From positions 3,963,549 to 4,027,548 of the forward strand of contig VYZB01000023.1 in assembly GCA_013397455.1 (NCBI GenBank): a DNA stretch of 64,000 bases, in the 5' to 3' direction. This document shows, in pieces, positions 1-11,885 of this stretch. Under the pieces are notes generated by a model that saw only the letters and a list, made by a program, of their open reading frames with translations, did not search any database and had not been told where the DNA came from. The stretch comes from Crotophaga sulcirostris. Lineage: Eukaryota; Chordata; Aves; Cuculiformes; Crotophagidae. How positions within the stretch are numbered: the first letter of the stretch is position 1; every line of letters starts with the position of its first letter. A program made the translations under genes and the position numbers.

Positions 1-418
1 ACACACCCTTTGTATTTGAGCCTTCGTGACAACAGGATGATTTATTATTATATTCATTTTTAATCCATAGTCATTTTCTGCATAAAAATAAATCATTCTG
101 TGACTACTGTAAAAAAAAAAAAACAAACTCCTAAACACTCATGGTGCCTGAGAAGAAAAGAGGAATCACTGTTATCATCTTTGCTCATTTGCTGCCTGGC
201 TTAGGACCATGTCGTGAGCCTATACCTATGAGAAACTCAGTGTTGTTCATCTCCTCCTTTCACACTTGGACGTTGTTGGTCCCAGTGTGTGGACTTCACC
301 CTTTCTTAATGTTGCCTTCAAGCTGTTTTCACACTAAGGTGCCCATATTACATGGTACTCCAGAACAGGAAACCCTATTGAGCTGAAACAGTTCCCCATG
401 AAGCATAAGGAGAAAACT

Positions 419-535
419 GGGGTTTTAGCTGAATTAAGAAAGAAACAGAGAGACAGACGGACAGACTGGGGTGTGTGTGTGTGTTTAGAAAAAAGAAGGA
501 AAGAAATAAAGCGAGAAAGAGAAATTCTGTTTCCA
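419..535. repeat. Purine-rich low-complexity tract with GT run
   Basis: A long stretch of AG-rich sequence (GAAAGAAACAGAGAGACAGA and AAAAGAAGGAAAGAAATAAA) is split by a short GTGTGTGTGTGTGT run at about 471-484. Confidence 0.85.
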
Positions 536-599
536 GTTAAACTATCCAGTAATAATTTAATATATGGTGCCATTTTAGAAAATGTGCTATTCATATTTA

Positions 600-910
600 T
601 GAAAGGCTTAATAGATGCAGCTGCATCCTTTAACAAATTATTATAAGGCATGGTATGAAATGCATTAGTAAGAAATGCTTAACAGATGATGCTGTGACAA
701 GCTGTTACAACGCGTGTTATAAGACGTCAATATTATTAAATCTATGGGCTTGGTTAGCACATGAATATAAATAATTTTTATGCATGCTACAAATTGCCAT
801 GCTTTATTAATAATGAAGTGTTTATAAATGGAACCTTACTGTAAAGCATTATTAAATGCAGCTACTCAGAAGACCTTAGAGTAATACTGTAGTAGCATTA
901 TTATGCTGAG
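600..910. promoter_or_regulatory. AT-rich block with perfect 14-bp palindrome
   Basis: GATGCAGCTGCATC (614-627) is a perfect 14-base palindrome with a central CAGCTG E-box. The next 280 bases are rich in recurring words such as TTATAAG, GCATTATTAAATGCAGCTA and TTTATAAATGG. They could be an unnamed ancient repeat or a conserved element. No coding frame. Confidence 0.25.
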
Positions 911-1054
911 AAGCAGACTAGAAAGGCTGCTTTATTTTACTGTCTGAGTTGACATGGGTTCAAACACACTAAGCTTTGATTCCTGAAGGCCCATGTGGTA
1001 GGGGCCACCAGTAGGCACCGGCTGAAAGCTGCTGTTGTCACATTCTTTGTTACT

Positions 1055-1115
1055 CTGAAATCACTCTGGCCTCACTTACATGGGATTTACACCAATGTAA
1101 GTATTAGTGTCAGTG
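1055..1115. repeat. Possible ancient sauropsid repeat tail
   Basis: CACTTACATGGGATTTACAC, CAATGTAAGTATTAGTGTCAG and TGGAGGAACTCC resemble the family of old amniote repeats rich in 'acaccagtgtaagtgattagtgtcaatggag' words. Short and diverged. Family not assigned. Confidence 0.38.
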
Positions 1116-3250
1116 GAGGAACTCCTGGTTAACCCTGCTGTAAGCGATACACTCTGCAGGCCACATTATTTTCCTTTCCAGTGAAAGCTGACTGAAAGGT
1201 AACTGCAAGGCATTCTTCTGGTTAAAAAAAAAAAAAAGGAACAAAAGTATGTAGATTTGAAATGTACTGTGTCTCCAAGTCTGCCCTTCCAACAGATATC
1301 TACCAAAAGTTTACTTCTGCATTAAAAATCAACATCTTTGTTCTACAGAGTTTCTCAATGCAAAAAAAAAATCATGTTGCTCCAGAAGTTTCATTCTATC
1401 ATGATTGGCATTGTCTAAGTTTCCAACACCACACTGAGTTGGTCCAATATACTTGCAGAGAGTTACAACAGAATATATGTCCTTGGCCTGAAGCTAATTA
1501 ATAATAGATTTAGTAAGTCTAGGACCGCATGGGCAAGAAATGCTTGCCATGGGATAGTAAACAAAGTCTTTTAAATTTTCAGTTACTTTTTTTTTCCTAA
1601 TTCTCAGACTTTTAGTAAACATTTAAATGGGGTGCTCTGTTTTCAACTGTCTGCCTATACTACTTTTTAATGCTAACTTTTTTAAAAAATAATTTTTCAC
1701 AACTCCCAGGTTATTTGGATGATGACTTCATCCAAACTGTAACTTACTTATTTGCTAAGGATTTCTGAAAAGACCGGAGTTCTTCAGTTTTCCAGGGGGA
1801 CCTGAAGTGTAGCAAGAGGGACACCAACAGCCAGGTATGGAGAGGTGTGTAGGTGTCCACAGCTGGTGGTATCAGTGGAGGCAAAAACACTCAGCTGAGC
1901 GGGTATTGCAAGCCATCTGGGGAAAAAACGATGTGATCTCGTGCCACTCAAGCCCTACCGCAGTAGCTGGGCAAGGCCTCTTCTCTTCCAGCTCTGCTCC
2001 GTTTAACAACAACAGCCAGATCAAACCTATTCACAAGTGATGTAGACCACTTCATTTATCACCTCTTTTATCACCCAGGAACTGAAAAACAAAACAAAAA
2101 TGTTACCTAACTGCAGGAAGCAGTTGCACATGGGTTCATTCTAAGCTCTGGGCAAATGTTCAAATCGGGGAGGGGATTAACCCGATATATGCTTATACTG
2201 ACCAAGTCCTGACTGTTCCATTTCTTCTATTTTTCCTGCAGTGTTTCATGGCACTCACAGACTAATGTCAAACAGACATGCTGAAGGACTCATATCATGT
2301 TATCTATTAGCCTTGACGTGATTGCAATCTTCTGTATCTTCATGCATTAGTTTCTGTTCCAGTTTACAGTTACTCCTGTTATAATTCATCTCATATCACT
2401 TCTTTTCTTTGTTTTCTCATTCTTCATCATTAATTTCTGAGCCAACTTTTTACTTATTCCATGACTCTTGCACCCGAAAAATTATTATTAACCTTGGATG
2501 TGGAACTTGGTCAAAAATCCTCTCTGAAGTGTAAACAACTCTGACATTTCATTACAAAATTTGCCATTGTGTTCCAAGACACTCCTCACTATAAACTTCA
2601 AGGTCATTCGTGACTTACCCCTGTAACCATTTCAGCTCCAGGTGGAGTCTTCACCATTGCACTGGAGCCAGGAAAGGGAGATGTTGAAACCGCAGGAGTC
2701 AGCACTTCAGAAATCACACCCAGCTTTAGTTTGGCTTGATTTGAGGAAATCCAGAGCAGATTTCCACATTGCACTGCTGAAGAGGAACAAAAAAAGAGCA
2801 AACACCGCTTTTGGGTCAGATGGTCCTCTCTTGTCCTTCAAGGTTTTCCAAGAGCTGTACAGGGATTCCATACAGGAATGAGGGATGGGCAGCAACAGAA
2901 AGGAGGCACAAGTCACACTAAATGCCTGAGTTGAAGCTGACCTGATCCAAACTTGAGGTCCAAGGCTAAGGGCAGGACATTGCGTGGTGGGGTAAAGCCT
3001 GTTCCATGAGCTTTGCAATATGCTCCCTCTCCCCTTGAATCAGGTTAAGTCACTGCAAAAGCAAAACAGTCTTTGCTAGTTTTTGAAGTACCCCTTGAGT
3101 TTTTCTGTGCATCAGTTGATTGATAGCCTTATTACTTAGCATGTCTTTATATCTGCAGTAACTGTAGCAATCAGTGAAACAGCAGACAACTGTATTAACT
3201 ACGACTGGGGAAAAGTGAAAATAACACCTGGCATTTAGCACAGTTCGTCA

Positions 3251-3405
3251 AAGGATCTCAAAATGCTAAGCAAACTTTAATAAAGACACATGACGCCCAG
3301 TGAGTCTGGAAATATTGTGACAGCCATATTAAACCCAGCCAAACTGATAAATCAAGGCACTCTGAAGCAGCACCAGCACAGCAGTGAGGCTGCCGTGTCA
3401 GGGTA
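3251..3405 (-). repeat. Ancient MIR / CR1-L3-like remnant
   Basis: The words GATCTCAAAATGCTAAGCAAA, then TTAATAAAGACACATGACGC and later CAGCACAGCAGTGAGGCTG follow the order of an antisense MIR/CR1-L3-type consensus. That consensus has a 'gatctcaaagcgctttacaaa' block, then a 'cacaacacc' block, then a 'cacacagcaagtcagtggcagagc' block. Similarity is low and was recognised by eye only. These are the oldest interspersed repeats shared by amniotes. Confidence 0.5.
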
Positions 3406-4229
3406 GCGTGCTGCCAGCGTATCACCTCCATGCCTCTGTGCCACAGCCTCCCTTCACCCAGTGCTACCTTCCAAAACATCTGGGTGCTGGACTGATCTGG
3501 TGCTCGGCTGCTTGCTGTCCTACCAGCATCCTGCACGTGTTTACCTGGGAGCACTGGGATACCCAGGCACCTCTATCTTTCTGGCTCCCCAACCTTTCGT
3601 TCTGTGGTGTGGCAGATAGACCGGCAGGAAAGTAGGACCACTGATGGTCCTTTCTAGCCTTTTTTTACACACTTAATTCATTCTGCATTTCTATTTTATA
3701 TGTTTCTCTATTTAGATGATGTGTGAATTCCATGTACACTTTTTTTTTCTTCAGAGTCATGCAGCGAGTGTTTGTTTGTGCATCTGTATTGTGCTCTACT
3801 TTTCCTCATGTTCACAGATTTTTATTAAAATATTTCCATAAAACAGGTTGTTACCAAAAATAAATGAACACATACAAATTAATACATAAAAACAGATGAG
3901 TTATATAGAATATTTACAAACAATGGGATGGAATTCAAAACTTCTCATAAACACAGCATATAAATAAGCATATACATACCCCGTGTTTACTACCATTTAT
4001 TTTAAGAGTTAGTTAGTAGATCTGAGGTAGGCTAAGGCTGACAGACAAGATTTTTCTTCCAATTGCAGATTGTGGGTACATCAAAAAGATCTCATTTAGA
4101 AGCCAAATGAAAAAAAGATCTTATTTTATGCCCAGCTTGTGTTTCCTCAGCCTGCAGAAACAAACACACGCAGTGTAAAAATTGGGCTCAAAAGCAGTAC
4201 TGACATGATCAAGCCTCAGTGTTCATGTG

Positions 4230-4335
4230 TGGTAAATGAAGCACCAAGCTTTTTAAGTGACCTGGGCAAGAGTAGGCAGCAGGTAAGTGGCAGCACTAAG
4301 GGTCCAATCTGCTGACAACTGGGCTTTCTGCTCAT
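4230..4335 (-). repeat. Possible ancient MIR-like core fragment
   Basis: The segment AAGTGACCTGGGCAAGAGTA followed by GCAGCAGGTAAGTGGCAGCA resembles the antisense MIR-type core (a 'gacttgcccaaggtcacacagcaggtaagtggcagagc' block). Only about 50 bases are convincing. Confidence 0.42.
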
Positions 4336-4514
4336 CTTTTTCCTACCTAAAACATTTGAGAGAGAGAGATACTGTTACGAATAAGAAATATCCACAGCAG
4401 CAGTGCGCTGAGCATTAAGGCAGAGAGTGGATATGCTATCAAACATTTCAAAGTGAGGAAAAATCCAAAAAGTTAATGACTGTCCCACTCTTCAGTCCAG
4501 AAGAAAAATCTAAT

Positions 4515-4568
4515 AACAACAACAACAACTAGAGTGATAATAATAATATTATTATTGATAATAATAAT
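4515..4568. repeat. AAC / TAA triplet simple repeat
   Basis: A run of AAC triplets is followed by TAA/ATT triplets that fold back on themselves (ATAATAATAT and TATTATTATT lie back to back around 4548). Confidence 0.9.
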
Positions 4569-5798
4569 GGTTCTACAGTACAAATCTGTTTTCATTCAAT
4601 CAGATCTGTCAAAAGCTTTAGGTCCAAGTTATGCATTCAGCCACTCCTTTGACATTTCTGGGCTTCTCAGGTGTAATCTGTGCAGCGTTATGCTGACCTA
4701 CAAGGTAACACAACCTTCTCCACACACTAATGTAAGCAAATATTTGCATTTTATATTCTCAAGTACAGAGGCAAAACTGTGCAGATCTTAATGATGGTCT
4801 CCTGCCTCTGCAGCATAAGATCACTTTCTGCACCCTTTGACAAACAGGAGGCTTATTAAAAGCTAGGAAAGGCAGGGCTGACTTTTTCTGTGTTTCTGAG
4901 AGAAGGCTGTTTTGTCAACGTTTTACCAGAGTCTAGGAGTGTGAAATTGGCTGTTCATGTGCAGCCTGCACAAGTACTGTAGTTTGAAAGTGAAGGCAAT
5001 TAATTTTAGTTGTTGACTTAAACTGCTGTTGAGAGGTACTTCATTTCCCGATTCTTCCTCCTATAAATAGATTAAGGGTTACATGAAAGTCAAGTTGTGC
5101 TCGTTTGTCCTCCCTCTAGATAGATTTCCCATGACTGCTTATCTATCAGCTCCCCACCCTTAACACAATTTGTTTCTCAAATTAATTTAGCTCTCTTGCT
5201 GTCATTGGTCCACAGCCAAAAAAAATTGTCTCCTGTTCCTTTTCTTTTTTTCATAAAAAAAAGCAACAAAAACCCTCACTTTGGAATAAATATTTTCTGG
5301 AAAGGAGAGCGAGCAATTTGTGGCTGAAACTTATGTATGATTGAGAGAGCTAAAGAAAATGTATCTTTTGGAGGGATAAACATTTGTGTTAGCAGTCTGG
5401 AAGGACTATCAGTACTGGAGAGTGGCTGCTCTACACACAACAGTGTGACGGTTCAGTGCATGCATTTCTCATCTATACTCATGGAAGCCATGTGCCCAGT
5501 AACTGCAATATAAATCCCTCTACTTATTAATCAGCTATTATTTGGTGAATTTTCTTGTTATTATTTATTTGTGTATTGGTCACAATTTTTTCCTTACTTT
5601 CTGGTATGATACATGAAGACACTCATGATATCTACTAAAGTAAAGGTCATATTTGTTTTCTATTTAATGTTGTTTGCAAGAAAGAACATTACTGATGTTG
5701 AGGATATTTAAAGTGTCCAACTTGAACACAAATTCACACTGGAGAAACAAAGTTGATTGATGCGCACTGATGTGTCTGGAGAAGTTCAGGCTCCATCC

Positions 5799-5815
5799 CA
5801 TTGTTTAATGCAAAT
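5799..5815 (+). promoter_or_regulatory. SOX-octamer composite-like site
   Basis: CATTGTT at 5799-5805 is followed after TA by a perfect octamer ATGCAAAT at 5808-5815. The arrangement resembles SOX2/POU5F1-type composite elements, although the spacing is two bases wider than the tightest form. One such match in 64 kb can occur by chance. Confidence 0.25.
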
Positions 5816-6252
5816 GCAAAGAGTTTTGCCCATGGACTACCACATCTCTCCACTCCACTATAGTTCCAGTCCCAGGACACAGGCCATAAAACACATAGAG
5901 TAAATAGCTAGTGTGAGGGTTTGAAGGACAGTCATATTTTCTGTTGCAGATAAGGACATCTGGATAAGTATTACCACTCTGAGGGCAGCATTTGTATTTT
6001 TCATAGAGTGCATATCTAAAGAAAAAGAATTCCTTGATCTAAAGATTCTGTGGCTGTCTTTCTGCTGCTCATCTGATCTCTGATCTAGAGCTGCAAAATT
6101 AATTTACTCTTCACCATATAATATAGAACTCAGCAGAATTAGAAAAGGTCTGTGTTTTATCACTGGAGATGCCAAATCCTTATCTGCTAACACTGTATTA
6201 CAGAATTCTTGCCAAAAGAGGAGGGGAAACTGAAGTAATTTTAAAAAATAGT

Positions 6253-6282
6253 AGATATTTGGAGATATTTAGAGATATTTTT
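6253..6282. repeat. 10-bp tandem repeat, three units
   Basis: Three units, AGATATTTGG, AGATATTTAG and AGATATTTTT, follow each other with an exact 10-base period. Confidence 0.9.
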
Positions 6283-8582
6283 CTAATAATGGTATTCTGG
6301 GGTGTGGGGGTTTGTGCTCTTTCAAGGTACCTAAAGTGTTTCAAAATGCAGATCCGTGGCCTTTAATTTGTGAAAGGACTGTGTCATACAGTTCAGAGCT
6401 ATCACACAGATGGGCTGCATGGTCATGATTTGTTACTTCAAACATTTGTGATGTTAGTATTTGAGGGTTTCATATGGCTGTCCATCAGTTTGGCAGACCA
6501 ATTATTCCAACTGTTTCACTGGCTTTTCAGAGGTCTCAAATGTGTGACAACACCCTGCTACACCTCTCCAGCAAACCAGGCACTTCTGAGAAGTATCAGA
6601 CTTAGTGCTGCTCCCAGGTGGTGTGGTAAGCCTGACATCCCTCAGACTCACTAAAACTAATGCACCTATGCAGATAACTTGGTGTTACCTTGAGCAGTAA
6701 GCCTGACATCTCCCATAAATATTTGGATTATTGTACATAGGGACATCCATCCATTCAGGAAACTCAAGAAAAATATATTTGTCCCTTTTCATGTGGGGTC
6801 ACCTCCTGTAGATGTCTAGAGTCAAGAAGCTTGTATGTCTTTCAAGCACAACAATGTTCTGGGACCACAGAAAGAGATTATAAAAAAGTAGTGGAGTTTT
6901 TCTGTGAGCTGAAGTAAAATACAAGTATTTATTAAATATTATTGAAAACTCATAGAAAGTGTAAAAGGTGGCATGACTTTGTGCTATGCCTTTTCTTGAT
7001 ATTTTTAGATAGAAAATGGGAAGATAATAAGCAGCTGAGAAGTTAATCAATGAAAAACGCACACAGATATATTTTGTTTATCTTTTGTTCCAGATGTAGG
7101 ATTAAACATTGGGTGGGAAGCTGGCACATAAAACTACTCATGAACTAAAATGGTGTCGTTACATTAAAGTATTACCATTAGAACAACAGAGTAAAACCAA
7201 TGCCCATTTTAAGTACTGAGGTATGTCAAACGCCAGACCGCTGCTGCACAGCTAAAGATCCAGGTCAAAGCATGGATCCAAGTGGATACTGAGTGTCACA
7301 ACTACTCTATGCAGAAAGAAAATGAAAAGCCTCTTTTTTTCAATAAAGACTCTTCAAGATGACAAACAAACAAAACTACCATTTAGCTGTCACATTGCAT
7401 CATTTTATTTCTCACCCAGTGCTCCTGTAATTGTTGTTAGTGATTCCATGAATAGATTTCATAGTGGAGCACATAAAATTATTAAGGTAATAGGTCAGGT
7501 TACATCATTGCCACCATAGGTTTTCAGGAGCTCTCAAACCCTGTTCAGTAGAAGTATGCATTTAAATTGGACTGGCACTGAATTTCAGAAAAGCCTACTT
7601 AACTATTGCTTGCTGAAAATCCACAATACAAACCCAATACTATTGTCAAAATTCAACAGGGATTATAAAATAGATTTAGGTCACCTCCATGCTCTTTAGG
7701 ACTTTTGTGTGCAGAGTTTCCTTCTACCCATTGCTACTGTGAGTTGAACATTGATCTGTTCTGAGGTAACAGTCATTATTTTACTGCATCTGATTTTAGT
7801 TATTTTTTAAAAAAAATTTAGTTCAGAAAGATGCAGTGATAAATTGAGATTCCCCATAAAAGTGACATTTTGAAGTGCACCTCTGACCCTTGCAAGCTGT
7901 TTTGCTCTGTGCCCAAGCATGCAGTGGCATTCAACTTTCACCTCTTTGTCCTGGTCCATTGGCACTCGCCTTAAAATGATGATGCTACTGTCTTCCTATT
8001 AAGTTTAGTCTGAACTCATTTCTTACCCTAGATTCAATCTATGCTGGCTAAACTTCAATGCAAAGATAATTGTTGTAATGTTAAAGTTTTATCTGATGGG
8101 ATGGAAACTGTGGTAATAACTGGGTTTTTTTACACCTATCATAGCTCTTTATTCCTTCAGTTTGCTTCTTTCTGATTGCCACTGTAAATGCAGCTGCGGC
8201 TTGCAGTAAATTTTTTGACAAATGTCTATGCTGAGAAATTTTCAAGTCAAACTTTGTTGTCCTGCTATCCTTTTCATCAAAGGAAAAATAAACCTTCTTA
8301 ATGTACGTTAGGGATTCATTGCAAACTCTCAGTATTGTCCCAAATCTGAAGACAAGCTGGCTAAAGCCATGAGACATTGCTATGCTCAAAGCACTGCAGC
8401 TCACAGAAGTAGATCTCACCTCAATTTAAACTAGTTCTTTTGTGGAATAATGACATGTGTTTTGCAAAAGCACCAGGTCCAGAATGGGGAAAATGTCTAT
8501 GAGCACTTCGCTTCTGGCAGTTGTGCTGCAAGCAGTACCTAAGCTTGCAAGATTAAATAATACTTGAGCATAGATCAACATT

Positions 8583-8712
8583 GTGTATATATGTATTTTT
8601 ATACATGTTTGTATGCACACATATTCACATATTTGATATATATGTACAGGATGTTGTACATCTATATATACATCTAGAAACATGTTGTACACATATATAT
8701 CTGTATGTATGT
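8583..8712. repeat. Impure (TA)/(TG) microsatellite with 31-bp duplication
   Basis: Alternating TATATA, TATGTA and CACATA words fill this stretch. ATGTTGTACA recurs exactly at 8651 and 8682 followed in each case by an alternating TA run, showing an internal 31-base duplication. Confidence 0.85.
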
Positions 8713-11703
8713 GTTTCTATAGCTGAAAGGGACGAAAGTCAACTTTGCTCCCACTTTTTCACTGCTGCGTCAGGTACAGCTCAGTTTGAGAGGTATGTTT
8801 TACTCCCAAGAGCTATATGAAAATGTGTCTGGGATCTCCCAAACAGGTAGGAAATGCCTCTCTTACATGGCATACTGAATCCAAGTTAATGTAGTGCAAT
8901 AACAAGCAAAGCAAACCTCTTCAACAGGTTTTTCATATTTTTGTGTCTCCAAAGGTTATTGCAGCTTTGGTAAGTTTGCTGCACTAGCAAAGTCAAGAAT
9001 TGTTCTTCCTCTGGGTTGCACAGAAAGTGTTGTAGTGATCTATAGCATCAATTAATACAGCGTTCATATAGCATAATGCAATATCCATTAGTACAATACA
9101 AAGTAATATTATGTGATTTTATTATGTTGTATTAGTAAACACAGATTGCATTAAAAGCTGTTTCAGTTTTATTTTTTAAATGTTTATATATAAAAGAATA
9201 GCCCAAACTGCAGAAGTCGATGATTTTCTGACACTACAAAAATTAGCTGCCTGCAGATCAGCTTAATTTAAAGGCTTTCTGTCTTCTTTGAAAAGGTTAA
9301 TAAAACTGTGGCTAAAGAAGACCCTGTGAACCTACTTATTAGGATTTCAAAAGCTTTTTGACAAGTTCTCATAAGATGAGAGTATGAAATAAAATAATTA
9401 CGAATTAGATGATAGACAAAGCTCATAAAGAAACTAAACCCCACTTTAAAGTCTGACAGTTTCACTTTGTTTTAATCATTTTCTGCCACAGTCACATGAG
9501 GCTGCATTAAAAAAAAAGAAAAAGTGAATACAATGTATCTTCATCTGGACTTCATGATGTCGTATTGAAAAGTTAATTTAAAAACTTTCTAGACCATGTT
9601 AGGAAAAGAAATAACGGAAATGATAAGACAGCATCTTGCTAATGGTAACATTTTTAGGAAGAAAAAAAAGCCCAGCAAACCAAATTTAATTCTAACTTAA
9701 AGATAATCTAGTAATTTAAATCTTGTGTCATGCGAGATACAAATACCAGGCACTATCCTTAACCACAGTCAGACAACTGCAAACTCTGCAGAGAAATATC
9801 ATTTGACATTAGCTCAGGATATGGACCGATAGACAAAATAATGCCCTGTATATACGCTAAGATATCCAAACACACAGGGAGAACTGGAAAGACAACCTCC
9901 ATAAAAGATGTTATGTGCTTGTTGTCAATACGTTGAATGAACATTTGCCCTCTGGACTGTATGCATTTCAATAGATAATCCTCTTTTCCAAGCATTTCCA
10001 TTTGCCATCAATATTATACATGACAAGTTTTTATTTTGCTACTGATGATGATAGTGTCTCAGACTGTGTTGCATTTTATGGGAGCAAACTCTCTACAGCA
10101 CAATGAAGACCATTGTGGCTCAGCAAACAATGGACAGGTACAGCTTTCACATAGCATAGCAATTTATTAAAATATGAAGTATATACTAATGCTTCTTTTA
10201 AAGACAGGCAAAGCACATTTCATTGTATTCACTGTGGGTTTTTTCATTGATTTTATCTGGAAACAATGTAAACATATACAGACATGCACACACACAATTG
10301 CTCTCAATATAATCACAGTTTCACTGCAGGGACAATGGCCTTGGTATGGAAATCACTTTGACTAAAGCATATAAATGGTTTCTGTACCTTGGAAAGGCTT
10401 CTTTGCATAGAGAAAATAAAAAGAAGCAACACCAGCATTCTGTTTACCATACAGAATGAATGCATTATAAAACTCTAGAATTCTTTTCAAAATAAAATTA
10501 TTTGAGATTTTCTTTAACCCATGGACACATACATCTCTGAACTATGATAATACTTCACATGTATTATAAAATAACAAAAATGGGGCAAGCTGACAATACG
10601 GCATGACATCCATTAAATTCACGCTCTCCACATTGCTTCATTTACACTTGGATTGGCACAAGGAATTCCAGAGATGATGTCAGAAATATCAAGACACAGT
10701 GACACACCATAGTATTAATTTTATTCCCTATTTTACATGAAGTGTTTTGCCCACCTATTGTAGAGTTAAAAAAGGTTTACATTGCATACATTTGCACGGA
10801 CAGGTGTACCTAGACATCTGGGAGGAGAGATACCATCTCACAGCGTATGTGCCAGCAGAGACCACAGATTCACTAGTATAACTCTGTCTGTGTTGGCAAT
10901 TTTTTTTTGTTTAGGTATACCAATTAAATTCAAAATTCATTAAATAAGAAAAAGCATGGTTATAGGTGCATTAACTCCATCTAAATAGCAAAATTTCAAT
11001 GGTCATAATAACTGTACTTTTCAAGTCCTCCCAAATTAGCAAAATGCTTTCTTTCAAGTACCTGGAATATTTTGTATTTAAAAGCAGAAATTTAATCAGT
11101 ATCCCTGTAGCAGGACAGAGAGAAACCCTGTTGATCTGAAGGATCTGTACCATGCAGCAGTGGGTTTTGCCCAGTCAGGCAGAGAAGAAAATCATGGTGG
11201 AGTGTGCAGCGCCCAACCTCACTGGGACGCACCTGCCCCAGTTCACTTTACTCCCCGAGGGAAACCCACAGGTACCAGGACAACTCTCCACCTGCAGACA
11301 CCTTTCTAAACCAGTTTTCATTCGGCTACTAATTTCCTGTTCCCTATCTGGGAACACAAGAGCAGTGTTATGGTAGATGGCCTGTCCAGCACCTATATTT
11401 CAGTAATTCAGGCTGCGGAGGAATTATAGCAGCAAGCACCTGAAGCAACACTCAGCAGAACAATCTGGCAGTTGGTGAGGCCACACTCTTCAGTCAGAGG
11501 ATGAGGAGTTCTGGTTCCTCACCTGGAACCTACTTCCTTGACTAACCAAAAAATAAGAAACCTATAAATACCCCAGAAAGCATCATTTTGTGATCCTTCA
11601 ATAAGAAGCGGAGTGCTACTAAGGCAGGCAGGAGCCTCACTACAACTTTTAATAATTGGCATAAAATCTTGCAGAATCCTGCTGAGATGTACCATAATGA
11701 AAT

Positions 11704-11885
11704 GCCAGACAATGTCACTGTGAGTCTATAGTGGAAAATACAGGCAAAACAATGTCAGTGGATGTCTGAGTAGACAATGTTATGATTTGAGGAAAGGCAA
11801 AATGCTGTCAATGGGAGTCTATATGCTGTAGATAGCATTTCTACAGTATGCGAATAAAGGCAAAATGATGTCAGGGCAATACACA
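11704..11885. repeat. Diverged minisatellite, four cores
   Basis: Four related cores start at 11704, 11743, 11796 and 11859. Each has a purine-rich lead (GGCAAAA or GCCAGA), then ATGTCA or CTGTCA, then GTGGGAGTCTATAG-like sequence. Start-to-start distances are 39, 53 and 63 bases, so spacing is irregular. The second core differs most in its right half (GGATGTCTGAG). The fourth loses the right half. This is an old, decaying tandem array and not a recent one. Confidence 0.7.

Larger units (their letters stand above)
1..3250. other. Gene-free unique sequence
   Basis: I see no exon here. Contents: a 12-13 base poly(A) run near 111-123, the purine/GT tract at 419-535, the palindromic AT-rich block at 600-910, an ancient-repeat fragment near 1,055 and a poly(A) run near 1,223-1,236. 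The remainder is unremarkable single-copy sequence. Short open frames overlap on both strands and match nothing I know. Confidence 0.7.
3406..11703. other. Gene-free unique sequence
   Basis: No exon recognised. Contains a 7-bp-arm hairpin AGGACCACTGATGGTCCT near 3,630-3,650, a triplet repeat (4.52 kb), a composite SOX-octamer word (5.80 kb), the 10-bp triple repeat (6.25 kb), an impure TA/TG microsatellite (8.58-8.71 kb) and otherwise ordinary AT-rich DNA. Confidence 0.7.

Noticed and set aside
1223..1236. Poly(A) runs (also near 111-123, 48,683-48,697 and 60,277-60,288) as tails of processed pseudogenes
   Set aside because: No recognisable gene-derived sequence lies upstream of any of them, and no flanking duplications were seen.
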